Below, in pieces: positions 10,710-21,943 of a DNA stretch of 64,000 nt. The stretch spans positions 535,688,316-535,752,315 of the forward strand of contig NC_058519.1 in NCBI RefSeq assembly GCF_904849725.1, given 5' to 3'. This DNA is from Hordeum vulgare subsp. vulgare. Lineage: Eukaryota > Streptophyta > Magnoliopsida > Poales > Poaceae. The notes under the pieces were generated by a model that saw only the letters and a list, made by a program, of their open reading frames with translations, searched no databases and was not told the origin of the DNA. A program made the translations under genes and the position numbers. Within the stretch, counting starts at the first letter, position 1. Each line of letters opens with the position of its first letter.

Positions 10710-12287
10710 TGCTACCTCTTGAGCTTGCGTTGGTTTTCCCTTGAAGAGGAAAGGGTGATGCAGCAAAGTAGATAAGTATTTCCCTCAGTTTTTTTAGAAC
10801 CAAGGTATCAATCCAGTAGGAGTAACAAGCAAGGCCCCAATCGTAGTACCTACACAAAGAATCAAACTCTTGCACCCAACGCTAAAAAGGGGTTGTCAAT
10901 CCCTTCAGAGTTATTTGCAAGGATGAGATGTGATAGAGATAGATATAAAAGGTTGCAAAAACAAAAGTAAATAAATTTCAGCAAAGTATTTTTGGTATTT
11001 TTGGTTTATAGATCTGAAAGTATTTATAGAAAATAGACCCGGGGGCCATAGGTTTCACTAGAGGCTTATCTCATAAAGGAAAACAATATGGTGGGTGAAC
11101 AAATTACTGTCGAGCAATTGATAGAAAAGCGAATAATTATGAAGATATCCAAGGCAATGATTATGCATATAAGCATCACGTCCATGCCAAGTAGACTGAA
11201 ACAATTCTGCATCTACTACTATTACTCCACACATTGACCGACTCCTGCCTACATCTAGAGTATTAAGTTCATGAGGAACGGAGTAACACATTAAGTAAGA
11301 TGACATGATGTAGAGGGATAAACTAAAGCAATATGATGGAAACCCCATCTTTTTATCCTCGAGGGCAACAATACAATACATGCCTCGCTACCCATACTAT
11401 GTCACTAGGTGAGGACACCACAAGATTGACCCCAAAACTAAGCACTTCTCCCATTGCAAGAAATTACCAATATAGTTGACCAAACCAAACCAATAACTCG
11501 AAGAGACTAGCTAAGATATGAAATCATGCATATAAGAATCTCAGAAGAGACTCAAATAATATTCATAGATAATATGAATATAAACTCACAATTCATCGGA
11601 TCTCGACAAACACACCGCAAAAGAGTATTACATCAGATTGATCTCCATGAAGATCATGAAGAACATGGTATTGAAGATCAAAGAGAGAGAAGAAGCCATC
11701 TAGCTACTACCTATGGACCCGTAGGTGTGTGGTGGACTACTCACACATCATCGGAGGGGCAATGGAGTTGATGTAAATGCCCTTCATGATCAATTCCCTC
11801 TCCGACATATTGCCGGAAAAGGCTCCCAGATTGGATGTTATGAGAACAGAGGCTCCCGGCGACAGAAAAGTATTTTCATGGCTCTCTTTGGTGATGGGGG
11901 AATGTTTGGGAATTTATAGGCCAAAGAATAGGGTTAGGAGACCTGCATGGGACCAACAATCCAGGGGGCGGGGCCACCCCCTAGGGCGTGCCCTGTAGGC
12001 TTGTGGCCTCCGGCAGGTGCCCTGCTCCCTACTCCAAGTCTTATGGGTTTCTTCTGGTCCAAGAAAAATATTTCCGGATATTTTATTCTGTTTGGACTCC
12101 GTTTAATATTCCTTATGTGTAATACTCAAAAACATGGAAAAAACAGAAACTGGCACTAGGCTCTAGATTAATAGGTTAGTCCTAAAAATAATATAAAACA
12201 ACATATTAATGCATATAAAACATCCAAAACAAATAATATAATAGCATGGAACAATAAAAAAATTATAGATACGTTGGCGACGTATCA
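10710..12287 (-). repeat. 5' LTR of element D (about 1.58 kb)
   Basis: The - strand start TGATACGTCGCCAACGTATC is at 12287 and the terminus GAGGTAGCA is at 10710. It is a diverged relative of the LTR at 5063-6590; both contain the GTGGGTGAACAAATTACTGT segment (5413-5432 and 11093-11112). No target duplication can be scored because the other LTR is missing. Confidence 0.8.
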
Positions 12288-12304
12288 GTGAGCACACTCA
12301 GGGC

Positions 12305-12845
12305 CTAGCTAGAGGGCGTCCAAGGCGCTCTCCAGGCCGCCCTTAGGAGTGAGGAGGGCGCTAAGGAGGAGCTGGCGTCGCTCCAGGCCCAAGTTGGTGA
12401 GGTCACTGATGTCGTGCAGGCAACTAGGGACGACGCAACGCATGCACTGCTCATGGAGGCGCAACGCGCCAAGCAGTTCCTGGAGCTTGCCCGTCGCATG
12501 GGTGGTGCACTCCGCCATTTCGTTGGGGACTCCCCCCGCGATGCCACGTGCGCATGGTGATGGAGGCTACATCAACTTCTTACTCAAGGTGGTGGAGGCG
12601 CTGGAATCAGGCGTCCCCAAGGTGGACGAAGATATCGAGTCCAGCACGAACGATCTTCTGGACAACGAGCTCACACACGTCTTCTCCAATTTGTGCCGCC
12701 ACGACCCTGCATTCGACCTCTCCCGCGTGATGGAGCCGGTGCCCACGGAGCTCTAGAGCCCCCTCAGTGATGAGGTGTGTGAGCACGTGGAGTCCTTGGT
12801 CGGGTGGTTCGTTCAGACGGCGCCTCCGGGGAGAGCGACCATGTA
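12305..12845 (+). pseudogene. C-terminal part of a 'gypsy-type transposon' gene, frameshifted
   Basis: A GC-rich + strand coding relic. The first frame reads a coiled coil (GAKEELASLQAQVGEVTDVV, then RAKQFLELARRMGGALRHFVGD). Near 12540 the reading moves to a second frame: NFLLKVVEALESGVPKVDED, DNELTHVFSNLCRHDPAFDL, MEPVPTEL. A TAG at 12754-12756 interrupts, and the same frame continues to a stop just after PPGRATM (about 12845). The alternation of coiled coil and the VFS.L...DP.FD.. motif fits the plant gypsy-type transposon proteins. It directly abuts the LTR of element D at 12287, so its 5' part was lost or displaced. Confidence 0.6.
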
Positions 12846-12849
12846 ATCG

Positions 12850-13675
12850 AGTTAAGTTTGATAGGGCTTGATCCCTAGTATCCACTATGTTCTGATTGAT
12901 GTTGTTATGACTTTGCTATGCTCAGTGCTTGTCAATAGGGCCCGAGTGCCATTATTTCAGACATGGACATATTATGTTTTCACATATAAGATTGATTTGG
13001 ATCCTATATTGCAAGTTGTATGAACCTATTACATGTCTTGATCCGCATATCCCAAGGTGACAATAATTGGGATTCTTTTCGGTGATTGTTGTAGTTTGAG
13101 GAGTTCATTTATTCACCATGTGTTAATGCTTTGTTCTGGTTCTCTATTAAAAGGAGACCTCAATATCCCTTAGTTTCCAATAGGACATCGCTTCCATGGG
13201 AGGGTAGGACAAAAGATGGCATGCAAGTTCTTAACACAAGCACGTATGATTATATGCGGAATACATGCCTACATTATATTGATGAATTGGAGCTAGTTCT
13301 ATGTCGCCCTAGTGTGTAACTATTACATGATCAATGTCATCTAAGGCATTATCCATCACCGATCCACGTGCCTACGCTTTACATATACTAAATCTTGCTA
13401 AGTTACTACTGTTGCTGCTACTGTCACACCTGCTACTCAATTGCTAGTGTTACTACTGTTACCAAAATTGTTGCAATCACTTCTACTGTTACTACCTATC
13501 ATTTGATGTGCTACTTAATCCTTGCTGAAGAGAGATATCCCAGGTGCAGTTGAATTGACAACTCAACTGTTAGGGCCAATAAATATGCTTTGGCTCCCCT
13601 TGTGTCGAGTCAATAAATTAGGGTGAACTACTACCCATGAAGATTGTCATGATCCCCTATACTTGTGGGTTATCA
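12850..13675 (+). repeat. 3' part of an Athila-type LTR (solo fragment)
   Basis: The block ends with the typical terminus TATACTTGTGGGTTATCA at 13675, preceded by TGGCTCCCCTTGTGTCGAGT. No PBS follows, so it is a 3' or solo LTR remnant. The start is approximate because the 5' side is missing. Element B's LTR tail (3350-3398) has a similar terminus. Confidence 0.7.
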
Positions 13676-15762
13676 ACATGCCACACCATTGCCCTCCTCC
13701 TCTCTCTCCCTCCGCCGACCTCCCTCGCATGTGCGCCATGGCCGCTCGAGCGCTCCAATTAGTGTGCTCACACGCTCGGGCCTCTGACGTCGTGGCTTCT
13801 CTCTTCCTCCCCTCCTGGTCGTAGACCATCTTTACCAATGCCCCACACACACCCCCAGGTGTTCCCGAGGTCTCCAGCATCAGTTACAACCTCATCGTCG
13901 TACGGGTCCACGGTGCACCTTGCCCCCCTACTTAAGATTCCCTCGTGCGTCGTTTCTCCACTTTAGTCTCTCTCTCCCGATCACAATCGCTCGTCTGCCC
14001 CATCTGCTCGAGTCTTCGGAGCCTCATCGCTCAGGATTTACCGATCCACGCCGCGGTGGACCTGCGTCAACCTTGCGGTAGGGAACCCCTCCGCCGCTCT
14101 TTCCACCTCCTTCGGACCCATCTCACCTCTCTCTCTCATTTCCCCCTCTTTCCTGCTCTTTTTGAAAACCTATTTGGGTGCCACTAATGCCCGAGGGAGA
14201 TGTTGAGCTAAGTAACCACTTGATAAAGAAGTGGTGTACCAAGTCAAGTGAGTGTTTTTTTTCAAAAACATACTGGTTTAAGTTGCGACCATTACTCCAA
14301 CCTTACATGTACAACCACGATACCCCTTATGGGACGGGGCTTTGTTGATTACTTTTGTTGATGCTAGCAGAGAGCTCGCATTACTAGTGGCGGGAGTGAT
14401 GTGGTCACTCTCGATACGAGGCCATACTAGAAAGGACGTCCATGGCTATTTTCACAGACATGGGGCACACCGTTGGTCCCCATATGGATGGTACTTGTGA
14501 TGTACATCATGCGGGTTGTCTACCAATGAGCGGACTCTTTATTTAGTGTTTGTCAAGGTAAATGCATTGTTCGGGTGCTTACCTCGCGTATATAATGTAT
14601 CGCTAGTTGTGGCTTGACACGGAAGTTCCACGGCTCTTGTGGGTAAAGTGTGGAACCTGTGTATAGTTTAAAACTATTTGAATAGCCGTGTCCATGGTCA
14701 AGGATAGTTGGATGACCTTTCTTGGTCTAGGTCCATTGTTTACAAAACTTGGTGTGTGCGTGAATGGGAAGGAGATACATGAGTTGAGTTGGATGACTTA
14801 ACATGATGATTAAACTTGAGTTGTTTCAAACTCTGTTCATGTTGATATCCGTAACCTGTTCATATGGACATCCGCAACCTCATGATGCATGCTTTAAAAA
14901 AATTATTAGGACATGAAATCACACTAAAACTAGCTTTCCATAGAAGTACCTACTTAGTACTGTTACAAAATGATTAGAAAGAACATGCGAAATAGGTCGC
15001 TTCTGAGTGAGAATGCTTGTAGGGTTAAGGCAGACGACATGGGTTCGCGCTAACGTTTGAGATTTCTGGTGCAAGTTTATGTTGGTGTTTGGCCTTCATG
15101 GACCTATATGTGTAAGAATCGACCGTAATGGTCATATTTGTGTAAGAAAATATGTAATGGATGTAAGACTCTTGATTATTTAACCTCTGTGTGTTAAGTG
15201 AGCATTGATCTATGGGGTCACTATACAAGCGCACTTGGTGACTTTGACTTATGAGTCGGGGTCCCCACTCCTTCACCGATGGTGCCACCACCACTGATGA
15301 CAATGCCGACCCATCCGACCGCCGTCGTCAACCCTCTATCCGTCGACACTATGTCAAGGAGTACTACCGCCGCTCCGGAGACCCCAAGTGGAAGGGTCTG
15401 ACGACGAAGTGCTGAAGTTCGGCTATCTTTCGTCTACTATAGTGTGTCAATCAATTTTTGTGAACTTGCTATGCTATGCCCGATTTTTTGTGACCTTTAT
15501 ATGCTATGTCTGGTGTTAAATTAAACTTGCTATGTACGATCGATGATACATGCTATATTCAGATTATGTACGTTCTATTTTGATTATGTTGCATAGGGTT
15601 ACATGGATTTGGGGTTGGAATATGATAGGAACGGTTGCACACATGGATAAATGCCAATGCCTTTGAGTTTCATTCTTGAAAACATACTCCCTAGATGGTA
15701 TACTTAATGTGTTAGCTATAACATTGCACGGGCCGAGTCGGACAACACCTAGTATCCATTGT
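13676..15762. other. Unassigned stretch, no gene recognised
   Basis: About 2.1 kb. Bases 13676-14190 are pyrimidine- and GC-rich with repeated CTCTCTC tracts. Bases 14200-15250 are mixed sequence whose phrasing (for example GTAAAGTGTGGAACCTGTGT near 14643) resembles grass LTR sequence, but I cannot fix ends or orientation. Bases 15290-15414 hold a short coding-like + frame (SIRRHYVKEYYRRSGDPKWK) that ends in TGA; its family is not recognised. Bases 15420-15660 are AT-rich. No open frame here is convincing as a gene. Confidence 0.35.
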
Positions 15763-17939
15763 TTATGGCTATCTTTCGACGAAAAAGGGTTTTCCCCGCA
15801 TTATATAAAGCACCCATCACAACGAGGACAACATTCAAATGATACAACGCACATACATATGTCGCAAAGTCCATCACACATGCACAATACCACAAGGTTT
15901 CAAAGTACGGCTGGGGGAACAAAACAAACATCCCGAAATAAAGCAACAATAGGCTAATCAGGCTCTGGCTATGGCGGAGGGAGCGGACGAGCAAGGCTGG
16001 ATGCGGAGGCACGAAGGTCGCTGACGATCCTTTTGATGACGTCTTGCGCCTGCCGCTTGCTAAGATGCCTTCACAGCTGAATAAAACCACATATTTTGTA
16101 TATGGCATCGATCGCATGAAGAGGAATGACATGCTCAATCACTAATTTATTGCGAACGGTCTAGATTGTCCACAAGAGGGTACCGACAATAACCCACATA
16201 GGGGGTCGCATTGCCTAGGTGAGATTGAGAACTTCCCAAAACATGTCGGGCAAGTTAATATGGCACCAACTGCCTCCCACCACCCCCACGTAAATAGCTC
16301 CAAAGGAAGCGGGCTACAAGACAAATGAAGAAGATGTGGTTGGAATCCTCCGCCGTCCCACACAAAGGGCACATGCCGTCAGAGGGACCACTACGCTTCA
16401 GCACCTCCACACTGGGGGCACTCTCCCACGTACTAATTGCTAGAAGAAAATACTATTTTCATGGGCAGTTTGATCTCCCAAAGGAGATTCAATTCGATAG
16501 GTCCTCGGGTGGGCGAACTGGTGTGGCACTACGACTTAGCGAAAAAGAGACCATTCGTCTCGAGGGATCAATGAGCCATGTCTAGAGAAAGGAGGTGCGT
16601 GCAGGGCCACACATGCCAGCAACTCCTCCTAAATGTCCAACTCTACACGACCGAAGGTTCGTCGGAAGGCAATATCCCCCAAGTTCGTCAGCACAGAGGC
16701 CACAGAGAGGTCCTTGTGTGCACGGATGTTAAAAAGCGGTTGGAAGCGACACGCAAACGAATGCGTGCCCGACCACCGGTCGATCCAAAATAATGTGGAT
16801 GCCTCGGACCCCGTAGAAATTGAGGCACCTGAATGCAGTACCGACATCAGTTGGATGATAGTTTGCTAGAGCTCGGATCCACCACTCGCTGGGCAAACGC
16901 GAGTGATTTTCCATGAATGTACTTGGCGCGAATACTATCAAGCTACACACCCTAGTCTCCCGAGGATATCCGCCACAACCATTTAGACAAAAGGGCGTTA
17001 TTCATTCGTTGGGGTGATATGACACCAAGGCCACCTTGGTCCGTGTGCTTGCAAATTTCCGCCCATTTAACCATGTGGTATTTCTGTTTATCTCCCTTTC
17101 CTGCCCAAAAGAATAACGACTCATACTTGGCAATAACATGATGGAGGGATTCATTTAGACTATAGAATCCCATTAGGTACATCAACAAGCTCATCATAGA
17201 GGAGATGATCACGGCTACCCTCACCACCTTGGACAACCAACGGCCTTTCCAAGGTTTGACTCGATGTTGGACCTTGGACACCTTCGGTCAAAGACTCGAA
17301 GGTCCTTCTCCTATATACGAGAGTCACTAATAGGCATGCCGAGGTAAGTAGTCGGGAAGGATCCTAACCGACGGCATCGGAGACGCCCAAGACCATAACC
17401 TTACTCTTCACAAAGTTGATGGTTAGTCCTGACATCTTTGGAAACACAAGAGCAGAAACTTTAGGTTTTGGATATCCTCGTGGGACCCCTCAACTATAAG
17501 AATCGTGTCATCAGCGTAGTGGAGGTGGGTAATCCCGCCAGTCCCCACTAGATGGGGGCAAACATCCCTAATGTGGCCTGCTGACTTTGCGAGGTCTAGG
17601 ATGGTAGTCAAGGCATCATCCACCGGATTAAAAAAAGAAGGGGGAGATGGGGTCTCCTTGGGACACTCCTTGGGACGAGCAAAAGTAGGGTTCCACCTCT
17701 CCATTGATGTTAACCGTCGTCCGCCCACTCAAGACCAATTGCACCACCCATGCAATCCATGATGGGTCGAAGCCTTTCCTAATTAGCACTTCCTGAAAGA
17801 AGGACCAATGGCCAATACCGTAGGCCTTGTGGATGTCAGTTTTGAAGAATACCGCCCTCACACGCTTCTTCTTCACTTCATGAAGGATCTCAAGAAGGAC
17901 TATAATCCCATCTAGAATAAGCCGTTATGGCTATCTTTC
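15763..17939 (-). mobile_element. 5'-truncated LINE (non-LTR retrotransposon) with 15-bp target-site duplication
   Basis: The body 15778-17924 (2147 bp) is flanked by identical copies of TTATGGCTATCTTTC at 15763-15777 and 17925-17939. A direct repeat of this length, with one end inside the RT coding region, is the expected result of target-primed reverse transcription with 5' truncation. The 3' end on the - strand reads ..GGGGAAAACCCTTTTTCGTC without a poly(A) tail. The interior carries decayed ORF2 sequence. Younger elements do not interrupt it. Confidence 0.8.
15800..17915 (-). pseudogene. LINE ORF2 remnant: reverse transcriptase C-half, linker and zf-RVT-like region
   Basis: Read from the right, the first piece (about 17876-17628) starts in the RT palm (FFKTDIHKAYGIGHW, then INGEVEPYF and SQGDPISPFFF). 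The next (17728-17423) has the catalytic YADD box at 17518-17507 within THLHYADDTILIV. It continues at 17281-16952 with the typical post-RT region (PWKGRWLSKVVRVAVI, then YHMVKWAEICKHTDQGGLGV). Then come 16950-16629 (TLFWIDRWSGTHSF) and 16372-16142, which resembles the C-terminal zf-RVT domain (MPFVWDGGG.., WWEAVGA). Several frame changes and stops separate the pieces. Endonuclease and ORF1 are absent because of 5' truncation. Confidence 0.8.
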
Positions 17940-18136
17940 CCTACCTTGATAGTAAGTATCGGAAAAATGACTCCTTCCAGAACGAGATGCATTTGAAATA
18001 CATGTTCGAATTATTACGCATATCATGATTGATAAGAAATCGATCGAGTTATTTGTTTCTTTACCCAAGAAATAGTATTCCTATTTTTCATGTTCAATTT
18101 CAAAAGCGTCCACGGAGTCTTACACGACCAAAGTAA

Positions 18137-18584
18137 GAGCATCTTCAGTCACGACCTGCAAATTCAGGCCCTCGGTCGCCCGCGGACGTTCCCGACCAGT
18201 GACTGGACGTCTCTCTTGTTTGTTCGTCCGTGCATCCACACTCCTTATTTTCTCCCTCGTATGTCCGGTCATTTGCACGTGATTGATGAAGAGGAAGGGA
18301 GAGAAAGAAAATAAATAAAGCAAGCAAAAAAAAGATGGTCTCGGATGAGGTCACGTCCTACGTGGCGTACTCAACGAGCGTGCCCACGCGTGTCCGCGAG
18401 CCCTCGTATCCTATCATTTTTGAGATAGATACGAGGATTCACGGACAGTCCGGTCATATAGAAATGATATGAGTGGTCCGGCTGAATCATTTTTTTTCTC
18501 CTCTTTTCTGTCTGATCACTCATGCGACATGGTGTGAGGGGTTATTTGTGAGGGGTTATTTGAAGGGTGCTTGTGTAGATGCTC
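18137..18584. mobile_element. Putative MITE (about 450 bp) with GAGCATCT terminal inverted repeats
   Basis: Left end GAGCATCTTCAGTCAC and right end ..TGTAGATGCTC share an 8-base perfect terminal inverted repeat that continues imperfectly. The size, the GC-rich CGGACG-containing interior and the tandem GAGGGGTTATTT near the right end fit non-coding DNA-transposon derivatives common in Triticeae. Superfamily (Mutator or Harbinger) is not decided because the target duplication is unclear. It lies 543-990 bp upstream of the remorin ATG and contains a CACGTG (18276-18281) and TACGTGGC (18359-18366). Confidence 0.5.
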
Positions 18585-19126
18585 ACATCGTGGACCATGG
18601 GCTGCTAATAATGCAAGCAGCCTCCGAGAGTCCTGTAGGCATGCGTGAAGCAACACAAGAGTCCAAGAGGATACTGCTTGCTGTTGGTAATAAATCTATA
18701 TCTGACTTACACTGAACATTCAGACTTGCAAATGAATGGTCTTCAAAACTTGAAATACAGGTAAATGGATTTTTAAAATTGAATCAGTTCACGGACCTCC
18801 TCCTGTTTGTAGTAAATGAATGGTCTAGTATTACTGTAATGATCAACATCAGTCAAATTAGAAAAAGGCCCAACCCAACCGTGTTAAAAAGCTCCGGCTA
18901 GGGGTAGACACTGTACTACCTCGTGCTCACAGTCACATACGCTACTCGGCTGAAGCAGTTGAAGCTCGGTGTGTAGCTCAGCTCACAGAAGCACACCAAG
19001 TAAGCAAACAGCGGCTGGAGGAGGAGGAAGCAGCAACCCATTTCACCATTTGAGCCCACATCCAGTGACCCACTCCGCAGCCTCCACCTGGAGGAGATCT
19101 CAGAGTTTGTGAGGTCCTCCTTCCCC
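18585..19126 (+). promoter_or_regulatory. 5' flank and probable 5' UTR of the remorin gene
   Basis: The 542 bases between the MITE and the start codon hold no gene. I see no strong TATA box; the best AT-rich candidate is GTTAAAAAG near 18883. The last 200 bases are richer in GC with GGAGGAGGAGG tracts, which is plausible for a grass 5' UTR. The transcription start cannot be placed from sequence. Confidence 0.4.
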
Positions 19127-21134
19127 ATGGCGGCCATTGCCAGGAGCAACAGCAGCAATGGCCACGGCTACCACCACGAGGCGTCCACCACTTCCTCCTC
19201 CTCTTCCTCCACGTCGTTGGCTCGGAGGCGGAGATCAGTGGAGCAGCAGGTGCCCGGGACACCGGGGCGGCCATTGATGTTCCTCACCTCATCCTCCTCG
19301 AGCCCGGCCCACCCCCAGCTCGTCTCCTCGAGGAGGTCGGTACCCTCCAAGTGGGAGGACGCCGAGAAGTGGCTGAGGCAGTCGTCCGACCACCGCGGCC
19401 ATCACCATGGCAAGGCGGCCTCCAGGCAGCACCACATTGGAGGACCGGCGCTGGCAACGGCGAGGAGGACCTCACTAGACGCCAATGCGCTTGCTTTGTA
19501 CACACCACCTGCAGAGGTGCTCCTTAAAGGTGAGCACCAGCTCCAAGTTACATTTCTTGTTTTGGACTTACCCAGAAATTTCAGTGTTGGTATTCTTCGT
19601 CAAGAAATGCTCTGCTTTACAGACAAGTATACCGACAATGTGGAGCCGTCCAAAGAGAGCTTCGTGTTCCGGAGCTCCTACTGCGAGCCGGCCAAGAATG
19701 GCGCTGCGGCGGTGACCTGCGCAGACGACGACCTCCACCGGAGGGACATCGGCACAGAGATGACGCCTCTGGGGAGCTCCCCGACCTCACAGTGCCACAC
19801 GCCGATCAAAAGCACCTCCCCGGCAAGGCACAACACGCCGACGGGCCGGTCGGGGCCCCTTGTGCCGTACAACACCGGCAGTGGCATGGACATCTCGGAG
19901 CTGACGGACTGCCATTTCGCCAAGCTGGACCTGGGCGCGCAGTTCGACTCCATGCTCATCCACTGGAGCTCCAAGGAGGAGGAGGAAGAGGAGGTGTCCA
20001 AGAGCCTTAGGCACTTCGAGGCCAGCGCCGGCGACGGCGGCAGAGCCTGCGATAAGCGGGTTGCGGCCGTCACCGAGTGCCGGTGGGATGATGATGAGAG
20101 AGCCAAGAGTTGCATAAGGTGTGTGTGTGTTTTGCATCCTGTGGCTTGTGAGGAGGATCAGTAGTAATTTGGTTGTGCTTTATTTGGTTAGGTATCAGAG
20201 GGAAGAGGCAAAGATTCAGGCTTGGATTAACCTGGAGAGTGCCAAAGCTGAAGCTCAATCCAGAAAGCTAGAGGTAAGGATCAAATCTCATCTTCTGCAT
20301 GCATATTGCAACTTTTTTAGGTACCATCATAAGCTGCATTCTTATTTGTATTTGCTACACCTGACATTCAGACGACAAATTTAAGAGAACATTCTAGTCG
20401 GTATTATAGTCCCAAATGGTGGAAATCGATAATTCCGTCGGATTAGCAAAAATCCGATGGATTTTTTCGAATTGGAAGGGTGGAAAGCATTGATGTGTTC
20501 ATTGTTTTCGATGTTATCGCCTCAGTCCTTGTTACACTGCAATTCTTTAACCGGTCTTGCTGGTGAGTTGGACTACCATTTTCAGTCATGGTAGCCATGT
20601 GAATTTCATCGGTCCGAGAGCGCCAAAACCCTAATCTAAGATGAGGACATGTATCATAATGATGTTGTGGTAGTGGCAGTGTATACATTACTACAACCGA
20701 TGCAAATGCACGGTGTACTGTACTCGTACTGCCAGTAACATATCAGTATCCAAGACACAGAATTCAAAAGGAATTTTCAAACATTTTCCCATCATGCATT
20801 GATGTGAACATGTTCTTCTCCGTGTCAGATCAGAAGTCCTGGCGGTTTTTTGAACGATGTGTGTTGTGTTGGTCAGGTGAAGATTCAAAAGATGCGGTCG
20901 AACCTGGAGGAGAAGCTGATGAAGAGGATGACGAGCGTGCACAGGCGCGGCGAGGAGTGGCGGGCGGCGGCGCAGGCGCAGCACCTGCAGCAGCTCCGGC
21001 GCGCCACCACGGAGCACCAAGCCCGGAGGGTGAAGACGATCAGCCACCATCTCTCCGGGACCGGGAGCAATGCATCCTGCGGCTGCTTCCCCTGCAACAG
21101 CGACAACATCATCAGCGGCAACCTTCTCAACTAG
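19127..21134 (+). CDS. Remorin family protein (four exons, 412 aa)
   Basis: Exons 19127-19529, 19623-20118, 20192-20273 and 20877-21134 join to a 1239-base CDS. All introns are GT-AG and phases match (1, 2, 0). The first intron (93 bp) is a multiple of three and has no stop, so the frame reads through it. The start is the ATG in CCCCATGG; upstream codons in frame have no ATG. Residues 1-130 are Ser/His/Arg-rich and probably disordered, with KWEDAEKWL at 75-83. An acidic EEEEEE run lies in exon 2. Residues about 290-400 are the Remorin_C coiled coil (YQREEAKIQAWINLESAKAE, then VKIQKMRSNLEEKLMKR). The C-terminus has CGCFPC (395-400), a likely S-acylation site for membrane anchoring. Remorins are plant-specific plasma-membrane nanodomain proteins linked to immunity, symbiosis and plasmodesmata. 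The long N-terminus suggests one of the long-N-terminal groups, perhaps group 6. The gene looks intact. Confidence 0.93.
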
Positions 21135-21779
21135 GATTACAAAGCGTTTACGTTGTTCTACGGAGGTGTCATATAGGAGTACTTACAACCCTAAACTTTC
21201 CGATTAACGTTGGAAATAACCTTGTTTTCTCTAGCAAAAACAACGGCAGACAGTCATGCACCTGCGGATTGCATGGAATGGCAGACAACCTCAAGCACAG
21301 AAGCTCTGCTTTGGTTGGACCAAGAATTCATTTGTGAGCACATCGTTTCGGGTGCTTGTCTGCATGAGTGCATGGGTGAAGGGGCCATCAATTATGTATG
21401 TGTAACCCCACGCTCTGCCGACGAGAAGGCCATCGCGCACGGAGAGTCGTGCCATTCTTTGACCAGCCGCATCGCACGCACAAACGAACAAACAGACGCC
21501 TCGCTACGCTTTTTCAGCGGCTCCTGCTCTGGTCCTGCATGCATTTAAAGGGCTGGGGGAACACATGCGGCAGGCATGGCCAGTACAGTGCGAGGCCATC
21601 TAGGACGGTAGTATTTGTTTTAGGCTGTTCATTACTAAATATCATCCATACTTCATTTATTGTATTTGGATCCAAACATAGGTGAGGCTAACAAGTTTTA
21701 GTCTCACTATTTTTAGTCATGAGACTAAAATGTATCTAAGCACCCTTTTAGGCTACTTATACGGAAGTACAGTATCATA
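21135..21779 (+). other. 3' UTR and 3' flank of the remorin gene
   Basis: About 645 bases with no second gene. A polyadenylation site cannot be placed with confidence. Bases 21645-21760 contain TTTGGATCCAAACATAGGTG and paired GAGACTAAAA/TTTTAGTCTC-like segments, which resemble a small MITE of the TTTAGTC type, but I cannot define its ends. Confidence 0.4.
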
Positions 21780-21943
21780 TAATTCCTTTGTTCCTAAATA
21801 TAAGTCTTTTAAAAGATTTCACTAAGTAACTACATACAAAGCAAAATGATTTAATCTATACTTTAAAGTATGTCTATATACATTCGTACGTAGTTTCCTA
21901 ATGAAATTTTTAAAAAGACTTATATTTAGGAACGGAGGGAGTA
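21780..21943. mobile_element. Stowaway-type MITE (about 160 bp, TA target site)
   Basis: The terminal inverted repeats pair TTCCTAAATATAAGTCTTTT on the left with AAAAGACTTATATTTAGGAA on the right. The right end is the classic ..GGAGGGAGTA and the left end has decayed (ATTCCTTTG instead of CTCCCTCCG). The body 21782-21941 is bounded by TA on both sides, the expected Tc1/Mariner target duplication. Internal sequence is AT-rich and self-complementary. It lies about 650 bp downstream of the remorin stop. Confidence 0.85.

Larger units (their letters stand above)
7916..12287 (-). mobile_element. Athila-lineage (Sabrina-like) Gypsy element D, gag-protease derivative, 3' truncated
   Basis: On the - strand the order is 5' LTR (12287-10710), PBS (10698-10681), gag (10475-9266), retropepsin (9135-8497), then a non-coding stretch with the conserved TTGGGTTGCCTCCCAACAAG segment (8384-8403) down to about 7916. 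There is no RT, RNase H, integrase or 3' LTR before the sequence switches to the GC-rich gene relic. It is organised like element E (53969-62352), which has both LTRs. Truncation at 7916 could be a deletion or an older recombination. Confidence 0.8.

Noticed and set aside
19678..20137. - strand frames of 116 and 145 residues
   Set aside because: Antisense to exon 2 of the remorin gene, GC-rich third positions explain them.
20274..20876. A further exon or nested gene in remorin intron 3
   Set aside because: No frame with plausible splice sites or similarity; exon 3 joins exon 4 in phase to give the conserved LEVKIQKM sequence.
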